From Dipteris shenzhenensis (taxonomy: Eukaryota; Polypodiophyta; Polypodiopsida; Gleicheniales), in NCBI GenBank assembly GCA_047967505.1, contig CM106540.1: a stretch of 64,000 nucleotides of DNA. One strand, 5' to 3'. Of the stretch, positions 10,872-21,689 are shown piece by piece. The translations under genes and the position numbers were made by a program. Positions within the stretch are counted from its first letter, which is position 1, and the number at the start of each line of letters is the position of its first letter. The notes under the pieces are model-generated. The model did no database searches. It was not told the DNA's origin and was given only the letters and a program-made list of their open reading frames with translations.

Positions 10872-12406
10872 GCATTAGCTCTAGGACCACTGCCCTTACA
10901 TCAGCTCTTGTGTCAAAGTAGTATCCGAGGATCTTCACCAAATTGCGATGTCGGATCCTGGCTAACAGCTCCACCTCTCTGCGAAACCGAGCTTCATCAC
11001 TCAATGTAGTCTCATGCTTCAGCTCTTTGATGGCCACTTCCTTTCCTCCTGCTAGAATACCCTTGTAAACAATCGCAACGCTCCCAGCCCCTATAATATT
11101 CGCTTCACTGAAAGAGTTTGTTGCTTCTCTGATTTCATCAGACTTGAGTTTCGAAAGTAGTGGCTCCGTAATGATCGGAAGTTGTGTAGCTGTGTGTTTC
11201 TTGCGCTTCTTCATCCAATACAGCCATATGCCAAGCAAGAGTCCTGCTGTCGTGGTCGGCACCGCAACAACGGCAGCAATAACCAGCTTTGCTAGACGTG
11301 AAACATTTTGTGCCACATTTCGAGGTGAAGTACTGAGATGGCATAGTCGGTGCATGATAGGACCACACAGCCTTGGATTCCCAGCCAAATAAGTGGCGGA
11401 AGCATTCTTGAAAAGTGGCGATTTTGGAACGGAACCGTCCACGGGAAACCGCCTGTCAATTGATTTTGCCAGAGGTAGAGTAGCTGCAATCCGTTCAGCA
11501 TCCCAAGCTGGGAAGGGATTCTTCTGCTAAGTTGATTCTGATTCAGCACCAGTTGCTCTAAAGTTGTGCAATTGGCCAACGCGCTGGGGATATCACCCGT
11601 CAACGTGTTTCCTAGCAAGAAAAGCCATTGCAGGCTCTTCAGCATGCCAAGCTCCGCCGGGACAGTTCCAACCAATTGGTTCTGCGAGATGTCAAGGAAG
11701 TGTAGAAGCGAGGCATTCACCAAGGTGCTAGGTACGCCACCGCTGAATCGGTTTCCCCAAAGTATAAGCACTCGCAACTTCTTGAGAGCCGACAACTCGA
11801 TCGGAACGCTTCCAGTAAGCTGATTCTCGTGAAGCTCCAGCGTTTGCAGGTCCGTACAGTTTGCCAAGTTGGGTACGTCACCGGTGAGGAGGTTTTGGGA
11901 GAGATCGATCACCTGGGACCGTTTGAGGAGGCTGAGCTGAGGAGGGAGGTGACGAGTGAGAGAATTTTGCGAGAGGTTGAGCCACGAGAGGGAGGTGGAG
12001 TTGGCGAAAAGCTGGGGGGGGAGGGAACCGGAGAGAAAACTGGAAGAGAGGTCAAGGAAGCGAAGGAAGCGAAGGAGAGCGAGGGAGGGGGAGATGGAAC
12101 CATGGAGGAGGAAGCCAGGCAAGGCAAGGGAGGAGACATGGCGATGGTGGCTATGATGTTCACTGCAGAGCACGCCAACCCAATTAGAAGATCAGTTGCA
12201 TGGAGAAGACGACGAAGTGTGATTTGCACAGCCTTCTTCCCACGTCCACAGTTTGTGAAGTGGATCCTCTACTCCTTGCTTGAATTGCAAGAGCACGTTG
12301 GCATCCTCTCCCCTTGGCACACATCTTCCCCCCCTTGTGATCTCACCCCTAACAACAATACTATAGCCACCCACAACAACAAGCCTACACCACCCCAACA
12401 ATCCAT
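10872..12406 (-). pseudogene. Truncated LRR receptor kinase copy
   Basis: This is a broken duplicate of the intact receptor gene at 25308-29513. Reading from the start codon at about 12406, it keeps the signal peptide and LRRs 1-9. It then jumps at 11441/11442 to the end of the LRR domain, the transmembrane helix and the N-terminal kinase lobe, and stops at 10872 after VVLELM. The jump removes a segment matching 27253-28550 of the intact copy, including intron 1. Other lesions are a one-base deletion in the T/C run near 12333 that shifts frame after the signal peptide, a CAA-to-TGA change near 12195, and the glycine loop altered to GAGSVAIV. The catalytic loop and everything after it are missing. 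Antisense open frames over this region are shadows. Confidence 0.93.
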
Positions 12407-14301
12407 CCTTCTTCCTCGTACATCCTGTGCCTCCTCCCTCCTCTTATTTAAAGCCTTGCACCACACATGCTTGCCCTCTCATGCCTGAATGAGCCCAATG
12501 TCAACAAGTAGTGTGAGTAGGTTCACCAAAAGGTGGGAGGATTCCGATGGTGCACACTAGTATGAATGGGTAAATGCTAGCATGCCGTGTGCGTAGGTTC
12601 ACCAGAAGGAGGAAGGAAGACTCCATTCCTCTCATGGGTGAATGGGTCCCATGCTAGTAAGCCTTGTGCCTAGGTTCACCAAAAGGAGGAAGGAAGATTC
12701 CATTCAGTCTTTAGGGTGCACTACTATTAAACCTTATGTATCACATGCATTCAACTAAGTTTTTTCCTCGCAACAATAAAACCACCCCTCTTTACTTATG
12801 AACTAAAAGACCTTTTTTCTAAAGTGGAATGAAAAAACCCCTTTTGTTATTTGTAATCCTGTGAAAATTTTAAGTGGAATTTAAAAACCCCTCCTTTTGA
12901 GTGCACGTGGTACACTAACATTCTATGAGGTGAACCCTCGAGGGTTCAATCGTGTGAGCACATCCTTGGAAACATGGTTCTTCAATCAAAATAAGAAATG
13001 ATCTAATGAGAAGAAAAATATCTTTGAAATCTTTACAAGTCTTGGGTCCTCATCTGATTCCATCTTTATACACTTCTTTTTTTGGATTATCTCAAGGGCA
13101 TGCTCTCTTTATAATTAATACTTTATACTGACACCCCCCCCAATCCTTATGGTTAAGAGTATCAGATTACGCTTGCCACCCCACTTCTACCTACCCCTCC
13201 TATTATAGATGCACATTTTTCCTCTACCTAGCAAAAGTCCCATACCCCTAGGGTAAGAAGGACAAAAAGAATTCTATGTTTTTTACCGTATCCTATACAG
13301 TAAGAATGTACCTTGACTCAAGATACAAGGAAAGTAAAGGTGGGAATCATGGCATGAGAATATCATTTCCCTAGTGCCCTCATTTTGATGAGATATATTG
13401 GTTGGGTCAAGAATGATATGACTCCATCTTCACTTTTTTGGTCAACATGTCCCACATCCCCAGCCACCATGAGTGAAGCACAAGACAGAAAATATAAATT
13501 AATACACATCCCGAACCATCACCAGAGTACAAGCTAGACCATATGTGTCACACCCTACCTTCATATCACAACGTTGCCATTATCCTTCTAGTCGTGTCAC
13601 CATGTGCGTCTCTTGCTTTCTTCTCAAACCTCCATCAAAACTCAAGTTACCCTCCCATAAATTCATCCCTTAAGTGTGAAAACACAGGCATACATTTATT
13701 TTTATTCACATTTATGGGTTTGTCTTTAAACATCTAATAAAATAAATGAGTAATAAACTCATGTGAATTTAAATATGGATTATTCACTTTAGTTTGTGAA
13801 TGGGTTAAAATTTTCTTTTGTGTTACCTTGTGGGGGAGTATAGCTTATTGAATAATTTGACATCATTTCTATGATATTTTTGGAATTAAATGGGGCATTG
13901 GAAGTTAGAAATTCTTTTAAACACTAAAATTAGATCTTGTGCTCTTAAAACCTACATTATGTCAAGATAGATTACTCAATATCCTAATTGACAATAATGG
14001 TGGTGGGATGCTTAGTAGTTAAATTAACATTTAACTTGGCAGTATTATCAAGTTAGATATTAATAGGCACAAAAACCTCAAGTTGGCTTGCTATATTTAG
14101 AGCAAAAGACTTGAAGACCTTCTATGCATGTGTATTGAAGCCCTAAAGGTATACTACATGCATGTTAAAGGCCATGCATGGAACTTAATAGTTTGGTCAC
14201 AAAAGTCCCACATTGCACATTCATTAAATCAACAATGCATGCATGCATGGGGCCCTTTAGAATTCATTATTGTCATTCTTGACGTGATGTGTAAGTTGAT
14301 A
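12407..14301. other. Duplicated upstream flank of the pseudogene
   Basis: Non-coding by inspection. It includes a short GTAGGTTCACCA...GGAGGAAGGAAGA motif repeated about three times near 12500-12700. The 64-codon open frame at 13543-13737 recurs, truncated, in copy 2 at 30643-30828 and diverges by a frame change, which argues against its being a gene. Confidence 0.6.
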
Positions 14302-14718
14302 AGATCCATGGCATTTGGCATTTTACTATGTTTCTCTCATCTGCCCCTACTCTGCTACTTTGCTCCACACACTCAAGCTACTTTGCTCCACACCCCTTCT
14401 CCACCTCTTTTTCACCCGTGCTCTACTTTGCTCCATGCTCCCTCCTCCAACTCTCGTCGCTCATCTGCTCCCCTGCTCATCTGCTACTCACCCACTCATC
14501 TTAACCATGTCTACTACCACCCCCCCTTGATGCACTCTGATTCCCATGGTATCTGCCTTCTCATATAAGATGATTGCGTTGCACTCACCTGGAGTAGAAA
14601 TCCTAGCACTAGTGGAGACCCTTCATTCCCACAGTCGATTCCCCCCATATGTGCATGTCACCACCTTAGATGACATGCTTACCTCTAGTCTCTTTATGGT
14701 TGCGCTATATAAGTTCCT
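14302..14718. other. Pyrimidine-rich spacer
   Basis: Contains a CT-rich stretch with repeated CTTTGCTCCA and CTGCTCATCTGCT motifs (about 14340-14500). The open frames here are compositional. No gene recognised. Confidence 0.5.
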
Positions 14719-15208
14719 CCTAGACGTTGACAAACGCCTCAGTATTTTGATAGTAGAGTACTCTTGACTTGTTGGGGGGGCCGTAATCTGAGTCTTCACA
14801 ATGTGCATGGTCTTCGGCCTCTCCATCGTCTCCTGCTTTGACTCCCCAAAAATTTTAATGCAACAAGCTAGGCTGGAATAAATACTAAGTTGTACAAATT
14901 CCCTCTTGTTCAGATGAGGCTCATAACTAGTCAGCAAAATGGCTGGATGCAATCTTTTAGCCTCTAAGGCTCTCAACAATCTTTTGGGTCACTGGATGTA
15001 ATATTTTGGTTTCTAAGGCTCTCAGCAATTGCAGAGTTTTTATTACATTTATGTAATCTCTTTTTGCTCAATTTGAGGCTCTCTGTATGCAATGTTGTTA
15101 ACTTTTATATTTGAATGGTTATGGTTGCTAGCTATAATCTTTTGTCCTTTAAGGCTCTTGGCAATTGCTGAGTTTTCATAAATGTAAGATCCTCTATTCA
15201 ATTTTTAC
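14719..15208. repeat. Repeat block A1, duplicated at 20019-20508
   Basis: About 490 bp nearly identical to 20019-20508. On the minus strand both copies encode the same ~90-codon frame (MLRALEAKRLHPAILLTSYE...). The two frames diverge where the duplication ends, and I recognise no domain. This is most likely internal sequence of an unnamed repeat element. Confidence 0.85.
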
Positions 15209-15513
15209 TTAGTATAAGTTGTTAATTTTTATATAACTTGTTATTGGATGTAGATGTACATTGTAATCTCTTTTGCTCAATTTTTACTCTATGAATCTGG
15301 ATGGCACCATCGGGCCTCTAGTCACCGTGGTGGCTCGGAATAATATTTCCCTCATTTATATTTACTGCCAGCAAGGACTAAAATACCAGTATAGTAGGAC
15401 TACAATTTCCTTAGTTTAGGACCAATATAGTGCTAAAATAGCTCCAACAACCCACCGTTGTGGTTGCAGGGAGATACATCTAGAAAAATACAATTAAACT
15501 TTTAGAAAATGTA
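15209..15513. other. No recognisable feature
   Basis: AT-rich DNA. It lies just inside the segment that is missing from the second copy (20019-21689) of this locus. Confidence 0.45.
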
Positions 15514-15663
15514 ATTGACGATATGGCCCTTGAGGGGTCCCCTCAAGGGGCAAGGGCCATATCGACATGCATTATACAATATCCAGGATGCCACTGGATT
15601 GATATGGCATGTCGATATGGCCCTTGCCCCTAAAGGGGACCCTTCAAGGGCCATATTGGCAAT
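15514..15663. repeat. Long inverted repeat with nested palindromes (hairpin)
   Basis: Arms at about 15514-15570 and 15607-15663 are inverted complements with roughly 52 of 57 positions matching, around a 36-bp loop. Each arm is itself palindromic: ATATGGCCCTTG at its outer end is complementary to CAAGGGCCATAT at its inner end. The transcript of either strand could fold into a long stem. It resembles a foldback MITE or a small-RNA hairpin. No flanking target duplication was evident. Confidence 0.85.
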
Positions 15664-15699
15664 TGCATTTTGCTTGGTTGCTCTTGGAAATGCATTTCC

Positions 15700-16260
15700 T
15701 TGGTACACAAATATACAACTCCAAGAACCACTGCAGTGGCTGTCATAGATCTCCTTCTGTTTGTCAATGTGCTTATCATCATAGACCTCCTCCTATTATA
15801 TGTAAAAATAGGAAACAGAGCTATTACTCCAAGAATCAGCGCAGTGGTTGCTCCAAGATAACCTTGAATTCTAGGTGATGACTGAGGCGATGCTTAGAAT
15901 AATAGATTGCGCCTTATTATCATGCCAAAAACCAATGCGATGGTCTCTTCAAGCCAACCTATGATTTGCATGTGCAAAGCTGCAGCAAAAGGTTGTGCGA
16001 TAACAGGTGGAGACTGCATTGCGGCAGTGTTTAGAATGATAGATTCTATCTCATTATTATGCCAAGAACCAAGGCGGTGGTCTCTCCAAGCCAAACTTGA
16101 ATTTTAATGATCTACATGGGTGCGGTGCCCAGTGACATATGGCAAAGTTGCCGGCAAAAGGCTACACGATGATAAGTGGTTAGGTGAGAGACTACACTGC
16201 ATGAAGTAGTGCAGAGATGCACAATGTAGTGCAGAGCTGCCATGTGTCGAGCTTGGTGTT
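15700..16260. repeat. Degenerate tandem repeats of about 135 bp
   Basis: The phrase TTAGAATRATAGATT...ATTATYATGCCAARAACCAA...GTCTCTYCAAGCCAA occurs at about 15894-15960 and again at 16029-16097. The related CTCCAAGAAYCA(C)...GCAGTGG occurs near 15718 and 15828. A GCAAAAGG...GATAA motif recurs at about 15985 and 16155. Copies are diverged. There is no coding evidence. Confidence 0.7.
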
Positions 16261-16952
16261 CAGAATAAATAGATTGCATCTCCTTACTACCCCAATGTGG
16301 CATCATAACGTCCGATTGGAGCGTGGGTCCATGCAAAATTCACCTAGGAGCACATCGTATCACGGCCCCAAAATAGCCCCAAAAATAGTTTCACGATTGG
16401 CTACACCCAAGCAAACGTTGACCCTATCATCTCATATGTACAAGATGTTATGCTTGGTAAGTTTAATATAGTAATAACATCAAAAGATGCTTTGGGATGT
16501 GTTTGCAACTTTGTTGCATAGGGCTCAGTGGGGAAGAGGATGAAGGCTAGATGTGGAAGAAGAAGAATGAGGGTGTAGAGTGGGTTTTGATAAGAATGGA
16601 GGTGGGAGGGGTTTAGTGTTAGGGTCAAACCCTAGAATATTTCGATGCCATAACTTTTCATGGTTAGCTCGGATTGATCTTTTACAAAAAGGACAAATGT
16701 TCAAAATTTTGAGCTCTATACATTGGTGTCTATTAGATGGTCTAGTTTGATCCTTAAGTGGCTAATTTTTAAGAAATAAAAAAATTATTAAGGTAATGAC
16801 CCAAGGTTGATGCTTGGGGTTGTTATTCTTGGCTAGAGTTGGGGAAAAAAAGGTACTCTCCTTGCCGTTGAGTGACATGTTCATGATACTTCATGATGGT
16901 TTGTTCTTCACACATACTTGCATATGTCTTCTTATTACTTGAGATGCTAGTC
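16261..16952. other. No supported gene
   Basis: Mixed-composition sequence with no recognisable domain. Short open frames on either strand look compositional. Confidence 0.45.
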
Positions 16953-17945
16953 TCCCCGGCAATGGCACCAAATGTTGGCTCTTTCCATGGCTTCTGTAGG
17001 AAGAGTAGAGTGTTCTTAGTATATAGGTTCCGAGGCTTTTTATCACCTTTAGATATATCGATGTCATTGTTGTAGTATAAGACTTAGTGTAGCTAAGGAC
17101 CTTGGGTCGTATTCCTATGAGAGATGTAGGCTTAATTGTAGTAAGCAAACATCATGCATGCTTGTATGGAAGGAATGTGTATCATCATGATTGGGGTAAT
17201 GAAGGATTTTGCCTCCATATGATGATTGGGGTAATGAAGGATTTTGCCTCCATTGGGGGTTAAAAAGTTTAGAAATAGTTTAAGGGTTAGAGGGAGGTTC
17301 TGGGTTCAGAAGGGGTTCCAAGATTCAGAAGGGGTTTCAAGGTCCATAAGGGGTTCTAGGGTTCAAAGTAGAGTACATGGTGGAGAACTCATCTCCCTTG
17401 TAGATCTGGAGGTCAAGGGTTGAGGAACTACACTAAGAGAGTAAGGGTTTAGGAGGAAGAATGGGAGGGCGAGAGGAAGAAGGTGTAAGAGCATGGGGGT
17501 GGGGGAGAGAGAGGAGAAGGGAGGAGGAGAGGGAGAGGACGAGGTACAAGATTGGAGGAGAGGGAGAGAAGTAGGCAAGATTGGAGGAGAGGAGACTAGG
17601 AGGCAAGGTTAGGACATGATTTTGGACATGGAGTGCAAGGGATCATGAACACTTGGAGACAATTGCATGGAACACCAAAGTAGAACTCAACACAATGCCC
17701 CAAAGAGTATGGGCTTCATTCCATTATGGGGTATTTATGCAAGTTGGAGAGCTTCTCTCTTTGTATGTAGGAACTATAATACTTTCTCTCTCTACACGTA
17801 GAACTTGCATCTAGGATGCGTATATCAAAGTTGCATGTTGCATGTAGGAGTTATACATAGGAACAGCATGTAGAAACTGCATGTAGAACTTGCATGTAGG
17901 ATTTTCATGTAGGAATCGTGTCAAATGTGCATGGGATCTTGCTAA
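16953..17945 (-). mobile_element. Probable Gypsy-type LTR end with primer-site motif (minus orientation)
   Basis: TCCCCGGCAATGGCACCAAA at 16953-16972 is the reverse complement of the TTTGGYGCCRYTGCCGGGGA motif found just after the 5' LTR in many plant Gypsy elements. TGTTGGC follows at 16974, as expected for an LTR edge. The following kilobase contains a 38-bp tandem duplication (ATGATTGGGGTAATGAAGG..., about 17186-17255), GGGGTT-rich repeats and, on the minus strand, a TATA-like CATAAATACCCC near 17730-17741. No second LTR was identified. Assignment rests mainly on the primer-site motif. Confidence 0.5.
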
Positions 17946-18348
17946 TCAACCATGCTCCAAGGGGTGAAGAGCACCACCTCCAGTACCCCCTTGTGGACTG
18001 TAGAGCTGATCAAACAGAGTTGACGCCAACCAAATCAAGGCGGGGTCACCCAAGCCAAAGAGACACGTGAGGCAAACCAAAGTCCATGCAAGCAAACAAA
18101 GATCAATCTCCCATGGGTAGCCACGAAAGATAATAGGAGTCACATGGATCAAGGAGTAAAGAGCTGCTTTAAACACAAATTCCAAGAGATGCAATTCAAT
18201 GCCACCATGGATTGTGACAACTTTGCAACCATAAAGTTTGCCATTGCCATGTGTCATGCATGCAAAAGCCATGCCAAAACACATGTAGCCTTGTAGGGAA
18301 AATCGACTCTAATACCATGTTGGAGGCCTCTGTATTGTTACCATGTGT
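17126..18348. repeat. Repeat block A2, duplicated at 20509-21689
   Basis: About 1.2 kb nearly identical to 20509-21689. Both copies carry the same 112-codon minus-strand frame (17946-18284 and 21285-21623, beginning MCFGMAFACMTHG). It has no recognisable domain and lies just inside a primer-site motif, so it is probably leader or internal sequence of an LTR element. Differences between copies include a lost 38-bp tandem unit and small indels. Confidence 0.85.
18305..18348 (-). promoter_or_regulatory. Initiator-tRNA-Met-type primer site and LTR edge (minus)
   Basis: On the minus strand TGGTATTAGAGTC (18305-18317) directly follows ...CCTCCAACA. This matches the Copia-type primer site TGGTATCAGAGC abutting an LTR end. 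The same arrangement recurs at 21644-21689. Only about 31 bp of LTR-like sequence is shared between the two places. Confidence 0.6.
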
Positions 18349-18567
18349 CAAATGGATCATTGGGTGCGGGGGGTCCCAATCTGCACATATTGAGAAGAAT
18401 AGAGATGCTCAGAAGAACAAAGAATTGGCACATATTGTAATAGAGGAATTTGTTGGGCTTTGTGTGTCTGGTTCGAGCACTGATGATTAGTGGTCTTTTA
18501 AATAGATAACTATAGCTGAATAAAAGCTCTAAATGAGTCTTAGACATTGTGTAATGTTTTAAGATTG
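18349..18567. other. Spacer between LTR remnant and LINE tail
   Basis: No gene recognised. It ends where the T run that marks the LINE poly(A) tail begins. Confidence 0.45.
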
Positions 18568-19911
18568 TTTTTTTTTTGGGGAAAAAGAAGTTTGTGTCAT
18601 ATTAGCAAAAAGATATGTATATAAAGTTCTTGTTACAATTCATCCTCATCTAGAGCTTCAGTAACATAACAAAATGGCATCGGCCAACAAACAAGTAGTG
18701 TAGAGAGAGATTGGTTAACATTATCACTAAAAGTTAGAGGTTGATTAAGCATCCCTTGAAACTAGAACTCCTTGTGGAAGGTTCTCTGGAAGTCTTCTTT
18801 GTCTTCGTGTATCTCATTTACAAAGTAGTTCCTGTTCCTTGTTGTTGTAGAGTTGGATTCTTTCCTGTTAACTAGTCAAATAGCAAACGCTTAGCATTTA
18901 TATTAGAATGATTAATTTACTGGAAAGATTTTTTGAAAAGCCAAATAAACCATATTGCATGTGCCTAGTAGCTGTCTATGTGTCCTATTTAACTTTTACT
19001 GCATCTCCAAAATTTATAGATTCTAGTTTATGGGCTCCCCTAACTGGACTTGAATAAATTTGGCCTAAGGGCATGCTAGAAATAGGTGGAAGATATCTTC
19101 TTGGGTCCTATAGCAATGTTTGCATTGACCATCACCTATTCCTATTCTTAGACCCCTGGCATTGGTCCAAACAGCTTTGTGTAAGATAAGCCAAAGAAGT
19201 GTATATATATATATTTGGATTTCCTTATTCTAAATTTTATGGAATCTTCCCCTCAAGCATGCTTGGTTTTCATGACGTTCGATTTGGTGTTTAGGTGGTC
19301 CTATACACATCCTGTATGTCTTCTAAAAGAGTATGAATAGGAAGCAAGTGGGAAGAGTTTACCCAACTGAATTCTCGATCATATATTAGGACTGTACCTC
19401 CTTAAAGTTTTCACTGTATGTCCTTTCCCATAAGGATAAATGTTCATTGATTAAAGATGAATATTGAATTTGAGAGACCAAATTCCCTTATGATCTCAAT
19501 CCATATTTTCCATCTTCTTTGTTCTCTTTGCCACAAGTGACTCTAGCTCTGCAACCCTTTTTTTAAGAGACAATAAGCTATAGTAAAGTCATTGTCATTT
19601 AAGGGAGAAGACCTATGTAGAGAGGAAACCAAAATGGAATATAATTTCATAAGGATCCCTTCCCAGAGAATATAATCTGGGTTTTAATTGTTTTAAATGC
19701 AGCCCACAATGACCTCTGTACATATTTCCCTCAAGGGTCTAACCTGCAAAAAGTTTTTGGAGAGGAGTTGGGTCCTCTGTTGATCAGACTTTAAGAGCTC
19801 TTTAATGATCCAAGAGGTAGCTACCTTAGCAGTAGTGAGCTTGATGTCCAAAACCCCTAAGCCTTCTTCTGCTGTTTGGCCTGGTGCAAAATTCCCATTT
19901 AACCTTAGACC
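18568..19911 (-). mobile_element. LINE fragment B, 3' part with poly(A) tail
   Basis: A run of ten T at 18568-18577 is the poly(A) tail of a minus-strand LINE. It is followed by an untranslated region (18578-18850) and sequence colinear with fragment A, including the zf-RVT motif (about 19035-19200) and part of the reverse-transcriptase C-terminus. The remainder of the same element resumes at 21690. Many indels and stops show it is inactive. Confidence 0.85.
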
Positions 19912-20003
19912 TAAAAGGGACAGGAAGGAAAATTCTCAACAATTAGAGACCTCTAACAATGTTGAATTGCAGCTATAAGATTCTAGCCAAGGCTTTAGCC
20001 TGA
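19912..20003 (+). mobile_element. Inverted LINE segment
   Basis: GACCTAAAAGGGACAGGAAG onward to GGCTTTAGCCTGAAGAATA is the reverse complement of 22735-22828 in the same LINE. It sits exactly between the direct-repeat end at 19911 and the inserted block starting at 20019. It is therefore a templated inverted filler. Confidence 0.85.
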
Positions 20004-20018
20004 AGAATACATCAGGAC

Positions 20019-21689
20019 CCTAGACATTGACAAACGCCTCAGTATTTTGATAGTAGAGTACTCTTGACTTGTTGGGGGGGCCGTAATCTGAGTCTTCGCA
20101 ATGTGCATGGTCTTCGGCCTCTTCATCGTCTCCTGCTTTGACTCCCTAAAAATTTTAATGCAACAAGCTAGGCTGGAATAAATACTAAGTTGTACAAATT
20201 CCCTCTTGTTCAGATGAGACTCATAACTAGTCAGCAAAATGGCTGGATGCAATCTTTTAGCCTCTAAGGCTCTCAGCAATCTTTTGGGTCACTGGATGTA
20301 ATATTTTGGTTTCTAAGGCTCTCAGCGATTGCAGAGTTTTTATTACATTTATGTAATCTCTTTTTGCTCAATTTGAGGCTCTCTATATGCAATGTTGTTA
20401 ACTTTTATATTTGAATGGTTATGGTTGCTAGGTATAATCTTTTGTCCTTTAAGGCTCTTGGCAATTGCTGAGTTTTTATAAATGTAAGATCCTCTATTCA
20501 ATTTTTACGTAGGCTTAATTGTGGTAAGCAAACATCATGCATGCTTGTATGGAAGGAACGTGTATCATCATGATTGTGGTAATGAAGGCTTTTGCCTCCA
20601 TTGGGGGTTGAAAAGTTTAGAAATAGTTTAAGGGTTAGAGGGAGGTTCAGGGTTCAAAAGGGGTTCCAAGGTTCAGAAGGGGTTTCAAGGTCCATAAGGG
20701 GTTCTAAGGTTCAAAGTAGAGTACATGGTGGAGAACTCATCTCCCTTGTAGATCTGGAGGTCAAGGGTTGAGGAACTAGACTAAGAGAGTAAGCTTAGGT
20801 TTAGGAGGAAGCATGGGAGGGCGAGAGGAAGAAGGTGTAAGAGCATGGGGGTGGGGGAGAGAGAGGAGAAGGGAGGAGGAGAGGGAGAGGACGAGGTACA
20901 AGATTGGAGGAGAGGGAGAGAGGTAGGCAAGATTGGAGGAGAGGAGACTAGGAGGCAAGGTTAGGACATGATTTTGGACATGGAGTGCAAGGGATCATGA
21001 ACACTTGGAGACAATTGCATGGAACACCAAAGTAGAACTCAGCACAATGCCCCAAAGAGTATGGGCTTCATTCCATTATGGGGTATTTATGCAAGTTGGA
21101 GAGCTTTTCTCTTTGTATGTAGGAACTATAATACTTTCTCTCTCTACATGTAGAACTTGCATCTAGGATGCGTATATCGAAGTTGCATGTTGCATGTAGG
21201 AGTTACACATAGGAACAGCATGTAGAACTTGCATGTAGGATTTTCATGTAGGAATCGTGTCAAATGTGCATGGGATCTTGCTAATCAACCATGCTCCAAG
21301 GGGTGAAGAGCACCACCTCCAGTACCCCCTTGTGGACTGTAGAGCTGATCAAACAGAGTTGAGGCCAACCAAATCAAGGCGGGGTCACCCAAGCCAAAGA
21401 GACACGTGAGGCAAACCAAAGTCCATGCAAGCAAACAAAGATCAATCTCCCATGGGTAGCCACGAAAGATAATAGGAGTCACATGGATCAAGGAGTAAAG
21501 AGCTGCTTTAAACACAAATTCCAAGAGATGCACTTCAATGCCACCATGGATTGTGACAACTCTGCAACCATAAAGTTTGCCATTGCCATGTGTCATGCAT
21601 GCAAAAGCCATGCCAAAACACATGTAGCCTTGTAGGGAAAATCGACTCTAATACCATGTTGGAGGCCTCTGTATTGTTACCATGTGTCA
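20019..21689. repeat. Composite second copy of the 14719-18348 locus
   Basis: 20019-20508 matches 14719-15208 and 20509-21689 matches 17126-18348. The 1.9 kb between those source segments (15209-17125) is absent. The join at 20508/20509 is seamless. The block lies inside LINE B, flanked by a ~150-bp duplication of LINE sequence (19757-19911 and 21690-21836). Confidence 0.9.

Larger units (their letters stand above)
10872..14301. repeat. Segmental duplication, copy 1
   Basis: This block matches 26683-31396 almost base for base, apart from the 1.3-kb internal deletion and small indels. It begins at GCATTAGCTCTAGG and ends at GTTGATA near 14301. The shared part includes about 1.9 kb upstream of the gene start (12407-14301), so a gene with its promoter region was copied, not a processed transcript. 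Confidence 0.95.

Noticed and set aside
11829-12488. A 219-codon plus-strand open frame
   Set aside because: It lies antisense to the LRR pseudogene and recurs antisense to the intact gene (28938-29381); it is a codon-bias shadow of GC-rich LRR exons.
13543-13737. A 64-codon frame conserved in both segmental duplicates
   Set aside because: Its conservation is explained by the recent duplication, and the second copy has a frame change near its end.
17946-18284. A conserved 112-codon minus-strand gene present twice (also 21285-21623)
   Set aside because: Both copies belong to the same duplicated block next to a retroelement primer site; no domain, and conservation is explained by copying.
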